In this document: positions 1-6,079 of the stretch, piece by piece
Position numbering within the stretch: the first letter of the stretch is position 1
How the letters are laid out: each line of letters starts with the position of its first letter
From: JAZDOK01 sp043798715
GTDB lineage: Bacteria; Vulcanimicrobiota; JAZDOK01
DNA: 18,289 nucleotides
NCBI GenBank assembly: GCA_043798715.1
Contig: JAZDOK010000042.1
Coordinates: 1-18,289 of the forward strand
Reading direction: 5' to 3'
Notes under the pieces: model-generated
Seen by the model: the letters and a program-made list of their open reading frames with translations, nothing else
What the model was told of the DNA's origin: nothing
Database searches by the model: none
Translations under genes and position numbers: made by a program

Positions 1-1
1 T

Positions 2-292
2 GAACAAGGGAAAGTTCGTCCCTGCCTCGTTCTTCAGAATGATATCGGCAATCAATATAGCCCCGTCACCATCGTGGCCTGTCTCACTTCCGGAGAGGAA
101 GCCGTTTTTGAGACCGAAGTTGAAGTGAAAGCTCCCGAGGGTGGATTGAAGAATGATTCTTTGATCCTATTGAACCAAATCCGCACGATTGACAAGGAGA
201 GAATCCTGGCCATATGGGGGAAATTATCGCCGGAGACCCTTATAAAAGTGGACGAGGCGATAAAAGTCAGTCTGGGACTTTTCCCATTTTAG
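2..292 (+). CDS. mazF: MazF/PemK-type toxin, 5'-truncated by the window edge
   Basis: The reading frame is open from base 2 to the TAG at 290-292 and starts inside the family's N-terminal hallmark: EQGKVRPCLVLQND, then IGNQYSPVTIVA. In MazF/PemK endoribonucleases the stretch GSEQGKxRPxxVxQND is followed by a conserved Ser/Thr-containing strand, and the conserved Arg and Ser/Thr belong to the mRNA-cleavage site. About 20 N-terminal residues are missing. A GTG at 74 is in frame but lies inside the conserved core, so it is not the true start. The C-terminal part (LILLNQIRTIDKERI, then a helix ending in LGLFPF) also fits the family. A MazE-like antitoxin would be expected just upstream, outside the window. 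The family call is strong; whether the gene is intact cannot be seen. Confidence 0.85.
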   Translation, partial: EQGKVRPCLVLQNDIGNQYSPVTIVACLTSGEEAVFETEVEVKAPEGGLKNDSLILLNQIRTIDKERILAIWGKLSPETLIKVDEAIKVSLGLFPF

Positions 293-330
293 GAAGCCAT
301 TTAATCCCCAATAGCGCAACCAGGTGGGTG

Positions 331-375
331 CTATAAAATTTCGGCGAACAGGGCGGAGGTTTTATTAACGTAGGC
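331..375 (-). pseudogene. remnant of the last 14 codons of hycI
   Basis: Read on the minus strand this segment gives AYVNKTSALFAEIL followed by TAG. The intact hycI at 8771-9259 ends ASVNKLSALLAEIL followed by TAG. The DNA also matches the longer hycI copy near 2704-2730 (an AGGGCGGAG block followed by TTTATTAACG and AGGCG). Only the gene end is present, and the homology stops at about 376, where the small-ORF repeat begins. It is best read as a scar left by insertion or recombination at the 3' end of hycI. It is too short to be functional. Confidence 0.6.
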
Positions 376-380
376 GGGCG

Positions 381-509
381 ATGACTGTGATAATTTTTCG
401 AGAATTTTGGGAAAAAGGAATCCGGGGGAAATTACTGAATATTTTCTATGGGACGGGCAAGCCGGGAGTTGAGGATGGGCTCGGAGGATGCAAACTGTCA
501 ATTGTGTAG
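381..509 (+). CDS. small repeated ORF, copy 1 (42 aa, function unknown)
   Basis: The frame from ATG 381 to TAG 507-509 begins MTVIIFREFWEKGIRGKLLN. It matches copies at 4198 (MTVKIFREFWVKGVRGKLLN) and 6080. The differences include silent and conservative changes (CGA GAA against CGA GAG, GGA ATC against GGA GTC), which hints at past coding. After residue 21 the copies part ways; here the tail is Gly-rich (YGTGKPGVEDGLGG). The ribosome site is poorer (AACGTAGG) than in copy 2. The ORF lies between the hycI scar and the archaemetzincin-like gene, 223 bp ahead of that gene's TTG. I do not recognise the peptide. It may be a decayed copy, a leader peptide or simply a piece of a repeat. Confidence 0.35.
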   Translation: MTVIIFREFWEKGIRGKLLNIFYGTGKPGVEDGLGGCKLSIV

Positions 510-603
510 ACCTGACCCCACTGACCTCTTGTAATTCTTCCAAGCCGACGGTCAGGGGGGCAAAGTCGGTGGCCAATTACAAAAAAGGAAGGCAATCATA
601 ACA

Positions 604-1197
604 TTGAAAGAATGTGGCAATTCGGTTAGATTATGTGGGAATGAAATGATCCCAGCAAAATGGGAATGGGAAAGAACAAAAGTTATTTGCGTGTTTGCTA
701 CTTTTGGCGTCATCTCTGAAAAAATTGATATAACAAGAAAAATAATTAAGGAAACGAATTCTGAATTAGATCTGCCTTTCGAAGTGCTTAATGGCAATAC
801 TGAAAAACAAAATGATTTGCAATATATTGAAGCCCTTCTTGCGGAAAGCATAATTAAGATTAACAATATTGATTTTGGCAAATTGACAATCAATTTACGT
901 AGTCTTAGGGAAAAGGGACTCCTGTTGTATGCAATAATAATATTGGTGGATTCTCAGAAATATGTTTTTCATAATCCTCCAGATGTTAAAAAAGAGCCTG
1001 CTATATACGGTCAAGCTACAGCTGAAGGATTAATAGTGATTCGCGATCAATATATTTCTGAAGCAACAATACATGAATATGGGCATATGGCTGGTCAGGA
1101 ACATTGTGGTAAACAATGCGTGATGGGTTACATATGTAAGTATCCTAAATTCTGTCCTGATTGTACTGAATACATTAAAAACAACCTCGAATATTAA
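604..1197 (+). CDS. archaemetzincin-like zinc metallopeptidase (M54-like)
   Basis: Near the C-terminus the protein carries HEYGHMAGQEHC, then CVM, then CPDC. This is the archaemetzincin arrangement HExxHxxGxxHC...CxM...CxxC. Numbered from the TTG, the catalytic zinc ligands would be H157, H161 and H167 with Glu158 as base and Met174 as the Met-turn. A second structural zinc would be held by C168, C172, C184 and C187. The spacings after HC are shorter (3 and 9 residues) than the usual family pattern. There is no signal peptide, so the protein is probably cytoplasmic. The TTG at 604 has AAGGAAGG 11 bases upstream; ATG 646 is a good alternative start because the first 14 residues are not conserved-looking. 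The gene is AT-rich, unlike the hydrogenase operon. Family membership is inferred from the motif; the substrate is unknown. Confidence 0.7.
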   Translation: MKECGNSVRLCGNEMIPAKWEWERTKVICVFATFGVISEKIDITRKIIKETNSELDLPFEVLNGNTEKQNDLQYIEALLAESIIKINNIDFGKLTINLRSLREKGLLLYAIIILVDSQKYVFHNPPDVKKEPAIYGQATAEGLIVIRDQYISEATIHEYGHMAGQEHCGKQCVMGYICKYPKFCPDCTEYIKNNLEY

Positions 1198-1389
1198 TAG
1201 CTTGGTATTTATTGCCAGAGCTAATTTTTCGGAGTTATCTAAGGAGGCGACCGAAGGAAGGAAGGTTTGTTGTAACGAAACTATTGATTAGTACCGTTAG
1301 ATCAGAATCACTTGCCATGAATCATCTGGAATTTCACACGAAAACCAGATCACAATCGGAGGATTAGGCGCAAGAAGTGAGGTGAACGC

Positions 1390-2436
1390 ATGATATTCCC
1401 ATTATTTTTCATAGTTCTAACTGTAGCCTCTCTGCCAGTTTTTCCAATATTCTTTGCTTTTATATATTCTTTAGCAGTTTTTCTATGGTTTTTCATGTTG
1501 GCAAATTTTATTGCCACACCTTTGGGTTTGAGGGGGATATATATAAAGATTTTTCGGTATGCAGTAGTTGCAATAGTTTCTTATTTTATAAATCCATATT
1601 TAATTATCCCAGCAACTTTAGGTATAATTTTATGGCATATATCTGAGACTTTAACTATAAGAAAACTAGAAAAATTTATTAATGATCCTACAACCGGGAT
1701 ACCTGTTAGGTCAGGGTGCCTCAAGGACGGCTCGGAGCTTATCTTGATTCCGGCGGGGGAGTTTACGATGGGTTCGCCGCAGGGAGAAGGGAGCGACAAT
1801 GAACATCCACAGCACAATGTATATCTTGATGTCTACTACATCGGGAAGCACGAGGTAACGAACAAGCAGTTTGCGAAGTTTGTGCAGGAGACGGGGTATC
1901 AGGCACGATGGCCTTGGCGGGATTACTACAATTTACGGACGGCGGCTCATCCGGTGATCTCTGTCACCTGGAACGACGCGAAGGCCTACTGCGAGTGGGC
2001 AGGTTTGAGGCTACCCACGGAGGCAGAGTGGGAGAAGGCGGCGCGGGGGACTGATGGAAGGAATTATCCGTGGGGAAACGAGTGGGATGAAAGAAACTGT
2101 AACTGCTATCAAGGCCCGAAGCTTTCTAGGATTGCGAACATATCTCAGGGTCGTGGGACCCTTCCGGTGGGCTCCTTCCCTCTCGGAGCTTCTCCCTACG
2201 GCTGTTTGGATATGGCGGGGAATGTGGATGAGTGGTGCTCCGACTGGTATGGGGAGAAGTACTATGGCAATTCGCCGCAAAGAAATCCGCAGGGTCCCGG
2301 GAGCGGGAGTGACCGCGTTCTTCGCGGCGGCTCGTGGAACTGCTGCTTCAAAGACTTCTTTCGCGCCGCCTTCCGTAGTTACGGCGTCCCAAACTTCAGG
2401 AGCGAATACTGCGGCTTCCGCGTCGCGCGCTCTTAA
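1390..2436 (+). CDS. membrane-anchored FGE-sulfatase/C-type-lectin-fold protein
   Basis: Residues 1-90 are hydrophobic, with about three membrane segments (MIFPLFFIVLTVASLPVFPI onward). From about residue 115 comes a full FGE-sulfatase domain: SELILIPAGEFTMGS, YYIGKHEVTNKQFAKFV, HPVISVTWNDAKAYC, GLRLPTEAEWEKAARG, YPWGNEW, SPYGCLDMAGNVDEWC and RVLRGGSW...GFRVA. The cysteine pair that gives true formylglycine-generating enzyme its activity is not preserved: Cys follows GGSWN, but the partner five residues later is Phe. A binding or display role is therefore likelier than sulfatase activation. ATG 1390 has GAGGTG five bases upstream. Base composition changes sharply near 1700, from AT-rich membrane part to GC-rich FGE part, which suggests a fused gene. 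The C-terminus resembles a diversity-generating-retroelement variable region. The paralogue is at 4477-5781. Confidence 0.85.
   Translation: MIFPLFFIVLTVASLPVFPIFFAFIYSLAVFLWFFMLANFIATPLGLRGIYIKIFRYAVVAIVSYFINPYLIIPATLGIILWHISETLTIRKLEKFINDPTTGIPVRSGCLKDGSELILIPAGEFTMGSPQGEGSDNEHPQHNVYLDVYYIGKHEVTNKQFAKFVQETGYQARWPWRDYYNLRTAAHPVISVTWNDAKAYCEWAGLRLPTEAEWEKAARGTDGRNYPWGNEWDERNCNCYQGPKLSRIANISQGRGTLPVGSFPLGASPYGCLDMAGNVDEWCSDWYGEKYYGNSPQRNPQGPGSGSDRVLRGGSWNCCFKDFFRAAFRSYGVPNFRSEYCGFRVARS
2338..2421 (+). other. candidate hypervariable C-terminal segment of the FGE-fold protein
   Basis: After the invariant RVLRGGSW, the codons run AAC TGC TGC TTC AAA GAC TTC, then later TTC, TAC, GGC, GTC, AAC, TTC, AGC, TAC and TGC, before the fixed GGC TTC CGC (GFR). 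Most variable residues are NNC codons. This is what adenine-directed mutagenesis of AAC codons in a template repeat would produce. Family members outside such systems usually have Asn/Pro-rich residues here. The framework residues R, AA, R and P and the closing GFR are kept. No template repeat is seen in the window, so this stays a candidate. Confidence 0.4.
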
Positions 2437-2488
2437 GACTCATGACTCCTTGCACCTTTCCCCCGAGTTTTTTCCATGCCTGAATATT

Positions 2489-2511
2489 CCCTTTTCCGGG
2501 AAAGAAAAGGG
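2489..2511. other. hairpin 53 bp downstream of the FGE gene
   Basis: CCCTTTTC pairs perfectly with GAAAAGGG across a 7-base loop (CGGGAAA). It is followed by purine-rich sequence, not a T-run, so it is not a standard intrinsic terminator. Retroelement variable regions often have a hairpin or cruciform just downstream, which would fit the segment at 2338-2421. A transcript-end or stability role is equally possible. Confidence 0.45.
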
Positions 2512-2564
2512 GAGGAGGGGGTGTTTCCCTAAGAAAGGCGTTGCGGAGGCCGAGCGGGCATGGT

Positions 2565-2583
2565 GTCCCGCCGTTGGCGGGAC
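2565..2583. other. perfect 8-bp GC-rich hairpin
   Basis: GTCCCGCC and GGCGGGAC form an 8-bp stem over a GTT loop, in the 245-bp space between the FGE gene and the hycI duplicate. There is no T-tract on either side in the right place, so terminator function is uncertain. Nothing else in 2437-2681 looks like a gene; the frames that are open there are antisense or out-of-frame extensions. Confidence 0.45.
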
Positions 2584-2681
2584 GAGCGAGGCTGAGCACC
2601 GAATCGCAATTTTCACGCTGGGAAAATTGACGGTGTACTTTCGTGGGGAATACCCCCGACAGCCCCGAACCAGATAGGAAA

Positions 2682-3044
2682 TTAAGTTAGAAGATCCATA
2701 AAAAGGGCGGAGAGTTTATTAACGGAGGCGTCTACTTCCAATGAAAGCGGGCGGTTGATTTCCAATGACACCGGCTGGATGCCGAGGAGGAAGACGTCCA
2801 TCTTCAGGGTTTCCAGAAGGTAGTTGACCAGGATTCCCAGGGAGAGGACGTGAGTGCCGAAAGAAAGGCCGTCCAGGTCCTTAGTCTCAATGATGGCCGT
2901 CTCTCCCGGGCGCTTCCCAATGTCGGCGGCATCGAGAATGACGAGATGAGAAGGTTTGTATTTCTTGATCTGGCCGGTCAGGTTTTCGGGGGCCGTGCCG
3001 CCGAGTAAAATCCTGATTCGCCGGCCCGTGCGGCCCCGGAGGCT
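2682..3044 (-). pseudogene. duplicated, 5'-truncated hycI (hydrogenase maturation protease)
   Basis: This minus-strand segment repeats codons 46 to the end of the intact hycI at 8771-9259, at roughly 90% DNA identity by eye. It reads without interruption through ILLGGTAPENLTGQIKKYKP, LDAADIGKRPGETAI and SFGTHVLSLGILVNYLL. The Asp and His that match D81 and H108 of the intact protein are kept. The N-terminal GxGSELRGDDAAG motif with the third metal ligand is missing. The stop is TAA at 2682-2684, with a slightly different tail (SALFMDLLT). Homology ends exactly at CCCGGAGGCT, next to the stop codon of the propeller gene, and the two are in the same frame. The lack of internal stops shows the duplication is recent or came from a close relative. 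It is not expected to be functional. Confidence 0.85.
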
Positions 3045-4088
3045 TTATTTTTTCAATTTAGAACTATAACGTAAAACAGTGCCATCACTTCCGACAGCAA
3101 AAATATCATCAGGACCGCTGCCCCATATAGCTTTAAGATCCTTGTTGGTGCCGGAAGACATAGTTGTCCATTTGTTCCCGTTGTAATGTAAAATGGTGCC
3201 GGATTCTCCCACTGCGAAAACATCCTTGGCATTACTGCCCCATATAGCATTAAGTTCCTTATTGATGCCGGAAGACATAGGTGTCCACTTACTACCGTTA
3301 TAATGTAAAATAGTGCCATATCCCACCGCAAAGACATCGTTTGCTCCGCTGCCCCATATGGCAAGTATACGTATAAGGGTCTTGTAATTAGGGGTGTAGT
3401 AATTCTTAGTCGCCCATTTTTTGCCGTTATATTCTATAAGAGAGCTTTCGCCAGAAGAGATATATCCAATTGCAAACACATTTGTATGCCCGCTACCCCA
3501 TATTTTGCCAAAGAGATCATTTGAATTGTAAGACATATTTGACCAGTAATTTCCATCATAATGTAAGATCCTAGCTGGCCCGTTTCGGTCGCCGCCCACT
3601 GCAAAGACATCGTTTGCTCCACTGCCCCATACGTCACAAAGAATAAATAATTTTTTAGAGGTGCCGTAAGTCATGGGGGTCCAGGTATGACCGTTATAGT
3701 GTAATATAATGCTGCCAGAACCAGCTTTGTAGCCTACCGCAAAGACATTGTTTGTTCCGCTGCCCCATACTCCATAAAGGCAAGTGGCATAGCTCTTCAT
3801 GGGGGTCCAACTTTTGCCATTATAATGTAAAATAATGGAGCGAGCCTTCCGGTCTTCGCCTACCGCAAAGACATCGTTTGCGCCACTGCCCCATACGTCA
3901 TATAGAGTATTACCCGGTAGCGAAAGCTCCTTTTGTAAAGTCCAGGTTCCGGTGACGGCTTTCTTTTGCCCTTGTTGCACAGGCGAAACCAACGGAATAT
4001 CCTTTGCCTCCGCTAACTGAAATCCCCACCACACTAATAGAAATATAATAATTGCTGACATTATAAACCGCAAAGGGATATTTTTCAT
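3045..4088 (-). CDS. exported seven-bladed beta-propeller repeat protein
   Basis: Residues 1-28 form a typical export signal: KNIPLR, then the hydrophobic FIMSAIIIFLLVWWGF, with a cleavage-like AEA. Seven units follow, each built on (D/A)(V/I)WGSGxNDVFAVG, then ILHYNGxxWTPM. The seven WGSG motifs point to one closed seven-bladed propeller exposed to the periplasm or cell surface. No catalytic motif is visible, so a binding or scaffold role is the safest guess. The last three units are nearly identical and shorter, suggesting recent internal duplication. The ATG at 4086-4088 has only a weak ribosome site. The gene points toward and directly abuts the hycI duplicate; its stop is the first codon after the homology break. 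It is divergent from the lipoprotein gene at 4477. Confidence 0.8.
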   Translation of the reverse strand: MKNIPLRFIMSAIIIFLLVWWGFQLAEAKDIPLVSPVQQGQKKAVTGTWTLQKELSLPGNTLYDVWGSGANDVFAVGEDRKARSIILHYNGKSWTPMKSYATCLYGVWGSGTNNVFAVGYKAGSGSIILHYNGHTWTPMTYGTSKKLFILCDVWGSGANDVFAVGGDRNGPARILHYDGNYWSNMSYNSNDLFGKIWGSGHTNVFAIGYISSGESSLIEYNGKKWATKNYYTPNYKTLIRILAIWGSGANDVFAVGYGTILHYNGSKWTPMSSGINKELNAIWGSNAKDVFAVGESGTILHYNGNKWTTMSSGTNKDLKAIWGSGPDDIFAVGSDGTVLRYSSKLKK

Positions 4089-4197
4089 AAAATCACTCGC
4101 TTTTAATGAAAATAAAAATTAACTTTAGACGTTATAAGCCGAAATCCTGCGAAAAGGAGGAAAGAGTGCATTCGCCGAGTCATAACGGAGGCGAGCG

Positions 4198-4347
4198 ATG
4201 ACTGTGAAAATTTTTCGAGAGTTTTGGGTTAAAGGAGTCCGGGGAAAATTACTGAATACTTTGCTTAGGATGGCCGCGGAGATGGTGAAGAGGCGGGAAT
4301 TTTCGGCTTGCATAAGCTGCTGGAGAAGATTGAAGGAAATTATCTAA
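4198..4347 (+). CDS. small repeated ORF, copy 2 (49 aa, best-preserved copy)
   Basis: ATG 4198 is preceded by GGAGG with a 6-base spacer, an excellent ribosome site. The peptide starts MTVKIFREFWVKGVRGKLLN and goes on TLLRMAAEMVKRREFSAC, ending at TAA 4345-4347. It is basic, with 11 Arg/Lys out of 49 residues, and likely helical. Copies at 381 and 6080 share the first 20 residues; copy 3 also shares the REFS(A/T)C part in another frame, so this copy shows the full-length form. Its stop lies inside ATCTAAC, which matches the RYYYAAC core of integron attC sites. No homologue is recognised. It could be a small gene, a leader peptide for the FGE lipoprotein gene 279 bp downstream, or a repeat-borne ORF. 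Confidence 0.5.
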   Translation: MTVKIFREFWVKGVRGKLLNTLLRMAAEMVKRREFSACISCWRRLKEII

Positions 4348-4351
4348 CGCG
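4342..4351. repeat. left arm of a 10-bp inverted repeat flanking the FGE lipoprotein gene
   Basis: ATCTAACGCG here is the exact reverse complement of CGCGTTAGAT at 5844-5853, the two lying either side of the gene at 4477-5781. ATCTAAC fits RYYYAAC, the R'' box consensus of integron attC sites. No matching GTTRRRY occurs within the next 130 bp, so a complete attC is not present here. Confidence 0.35.
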
Positions 4352-4437
4352 CAATCTCTGATTCTCGGCTCCCACTGTCCCTGAACTTTAGCTCCTTGTA
4401 AAACGAAAGCCCGGGCTGAAACATTTGCCTCTGAGAC

Positions 4438-4455
4438 CGCGTAACTTGCTACGCG
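4438..4455 (+). promoter_or_regulatory. hairpin just upstream of the ribosome site of the FGE lipoprotein gene
   Basis: CGCGTA and TACGCG form a 6-bp stem over the loop ACTTGC. It ends 10 bases before the AAGGAG of the gene at 4477. It may influence translation or mRNA stability in the leader. Nothing else recognisable lies between 4352 and 4437. Confidence 0.35.
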
Positions 4456-4476
4456 AAAATTTATTAAGGAGAAGTG

Positions 4477-5781
4477 ATGAGAAGAATCTATCGAGTAGTA
4501 GCCCTGCTATTGCTAGCTTCTTTTCTTGTTATTTCATGTTCTATTGACCCGGAAAGAGTTGAGAGGCAAGTTGTAGAAAATATTAAAGCGGCACGCCTCA
4601 TAACGATCATAGAAGCTGGTCGAAAACGCACTATAGCGGATCCAGTAGTAATTAAATATCTGGTGAGTATCATTTTAAAAGATCGCGAACGTGGAGGTCC
4701 ACGTGTGTTTTGCAAGTGTTTTGAGGGGTGGGAGTACGATAAAAGAAACTGGCCGCGGGTCGAATTTGAAACCCCGGGAGGCGCGCGCGAAATTTTGTGG
4801 ATGCCGAAGGGGGATTGTCAAATCTGGCCAGCAAGATTGCCAGTAGGATGGAGCGCCAACTTTGTTAATGTGATTTTTTTAGGAAAGAATATGAGGATAA
4901 GAAAGAGCGTTAATACAAGGTTGGATCTGGAAAAGATTAGGCGAAAAATTCAAAAAGTTGCTGACCGAAAAAAACAGGCAACGCATAAGATACCTATTGA
5001 GAAATTCCCTGCAGTAACTACAAACAAAAAAGACGATTCAGAGCTCATATTGATTCCGGCGGGAAAGTTTATAATGGGGAGCCACGAAGGGAGGGGGAGT
5101 AGTGATGAGTTTCCTCTGCATCGGGTGTACCTTCCTGCTTATTACATCGGTAAATATGAGGTGACTAACAAGCAGTTTGCACTGTTCGTAAAGGAGACCG
5201 GTTATCAAGCTGAAGGAGATTGGAAGCAATACTATAATTTGAGGACACGGGAGCACCCGGTGATAGGAGTGTCATGGAAAGATGCAATGGAGTATTGCCA
5301 TTGGGCGGGACTGCGACTTCCGACGGAGGCGGAGTGGGAAAAAGCGGCCAGGGACAAGGATGAGATGCCCTATCCGTGGGGTAATAGGCCCTCTCCGTTG
5401 GGCAGTATCGGGCGGCCATGCAACAGCAGGAATGGTCCAAAGCTTTCCGGGATGGCTAATCTCTGGGAAGGACACGGGACACTTCCGGTAGGTTCGTGCC
5501 CTTCTGGTGCTTCACCATATGGATGTCTGGACATGGCGGGGAATGTTTGGGAGTGGTGCGCGGATTGGTATGATGAAAACTATTACAAGAATTCCCCTTA
5601 TATCAATCCCCAGGGACCTGAGAATGGCTTTTGTCGCGTTTTGCGCGGCGGCTCTTGGTGCGATAACTATGATTATACCGATTACGACCCATTCCGCTGT
5701 GCCAACCGCTCTGGCTTCATCCCGGGAAGTTGGGGCAACGACAATGGCTTCCGGGCCGCCTGCGACCTCAATATCCCCTAG
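4477..5781 (+). CDS. lipoprotein with C-terminal FGE-sulfatase/C-type-lectin-fold domain
   Basis: The N-terminus RRIYRVVALLLLASFLVISC is a lipoprotein signal with lipobox VIS-C, so Cys21 would be lipidated. Start ATG 4477 has AAGGAG five bases upstream; GTG 4474 is too close to it. Residues 25-180 form a region I do not recognise, containing several Cys (FCKCFEGW). From about residue 188 the FGE domain runs through SELILIPAGKFIMGS, YYIGKYEVTNKQFALFV, HPVIGVSWKDAMEYC, GLRLPTEAEWEKAA, YPWGN, SPYGCLDMAGNVWEWC and RVLRGGSW to GFRAA. The catalytic Cys pair of true FGE is absent. The segment between GGSW and NGFR is rich in Asp, Tyr and Gly and differs strongly from the paralogue at 1390-2436, as in retroelement-diversified proteins. 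The product should be displayed on a membrane surface. Confidence 0.85.
   Translation: MRRIYRVVALLLLASFLVISCSIDPERVERQVVENIKAARLITIIEAGRKRTIADPVVIKYLVSIILKDRERGGPRVFCKCFEGWEYDKRNWPRVEFETPGGAREILWMPKGDCQIWPARLPVGWSANFVNVIFLGKNMRIRKSVNTRLDLEKIRRKIQKVADRKKQATHKIPIEKFPAVTTNKKDDSELILIPAGKFIMGSHEGRGSSDEFPLHRVYLPAYYIGKYEVTNKQFALFVKETGYQAEGDWKQYYNLRTREHPVIGVSWKDAMEYCHWAGLRLPTEAEWEKAARDKDEMPYPWGNRPSPLGSIGRPCNSRNGPKLSGMANLWEGHGTLPVGSCPSGASPYGCLDMAGNVWEWCADWYDENYYKNSPYINPQGPENGFCRVLRGGSWCDNYDYTDYDPFRCANRSGFIPGSWGNDNGFRAACDLNIP
5659..5744 (+). other. second candidate variable segment (FGE lipoprotein C-terminus)
   Basis: Between the fixed RVLRGGSW and NGFR, codons run TGC GAT AAC TAT GAT TAT ACC GAT TAC GAC, then TCT GGC TTC ATC, then GGA AGT TGG GGC AAC GAC AAT. 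Almost all end in C or T and encode Asp, Tyr, Asn, Ser or Gly. The framework residues FRCANR and P are kept. The NNC bias is weaker than at 2338-2421, because NNT codons are common. It may be ordinary family variation. Confidence 0.25.
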
Positions 5782-5818
5782 ATTTGGTTTTCTTTTTGTT
5801 TTTAGATTTTGGCAGGAG

Positions 5819-5846
5819 GCGATAGGGGAGCTTGCCCCCACATCGC
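5819..5846. other. imperfect hairpin after the FGE lipoprotein gene
   Basis: GCGAT pairs with ATCGC on the outside, and GGGG with CCCC inside (loop AGCTTG). It starts 38 bases after the stop codon. A T-rich stretch precedes rather than follows it, so on the plus strand it does not look like a classical terminator. It parallels the hairpin after the other FGE gene. Confidence 0.35.
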
Positions 5847-5853
5847 GTTAGAT
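5844..5853. repeat. right arm of the 10-bp inverted repeat, attC R'-like
   Basis: CGCGTTAGAT mirrors ATCTAACGCG at 4342-4351. GTTAGAT fits GTTRRRY, the R' box that integron integrases cut, and GCGTTAGAT is a common attC end. No matching R'' box lies upstream at the expected 50-130 bp, so the site would be degenerate. Confidence 0.3.
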
Positions 5854-6079
5854 TTGACATAAATAATGGAGGCGAGCTAATATCTATCCCCGGCTGCGGG
5901 GAATGAGGACCAAGGGGTCTTGTTCTTTGTACGAAGAGCGCATATTAAAGCATTTTCGCATATCTCCGGCCTATTTGGAACTGAGATAACAGCGACTCAT
6001 TTCCCGCCCCAAACTGCGTTTGAGCTCAAAGAGGGTGATGTCGTAGCAGAGGACGCCTTAGAGTTTTTCGAGGCGGACG
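5854..6079. other. intergenic stretch without a supportable gene
   Basis: A 107-codon plus-strand frame opens at 5920, but its second half only passes through the small-ORF repeat in the wrong frame and its first half resembles nothing I know. There is a short CCCCG-GCTG-CGGGG hairpin near 5886-5899. I see no RNA gene and no clear promoter. Confidence 0.4.

Noticed and set aside
74..292. MazF starting at GTG 74.
   Set aside because: The conserved N-terminal motif lies upstream in the same frame, so the real start is outside the window.
490..530. GGGGTCAGGTCT (minus strand) as an end of an IS200/REP-associated transposase element.
   Set aside because: The motif reminded me of flanks of such elements, but no transposase or REP palindrome is present, and the likeness rests on memory alone.
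595..631. A hairpin ending in GTTAGAT 14 bp before ATG 646, resembling a very short attC.
   Set aside because: At 37 bp it is below the usual attC length, and its left box has an extra base.
1238..1302. A second attC from ATCTAAG to GTTAGAT.
   Set aside because: The left box misses the final C of the consensus and the inner sequences do not pair, so it may be chance.
1390..2436. Active formylglycine-generating (sulfatase-activating) enzyme.
   Set aside because: The two catalytic cysteines after GGSY in true FGE are not both present in either FGE-fold protein, and no sulfatase gene is nearby.
2054..2677. A 207-codon plus-strand frame overlapping the FGE gene.
   Set aside because: It runs in another frame of the clearly coding FGE domain and through the non-coding spacer, with no recognisable protein features.
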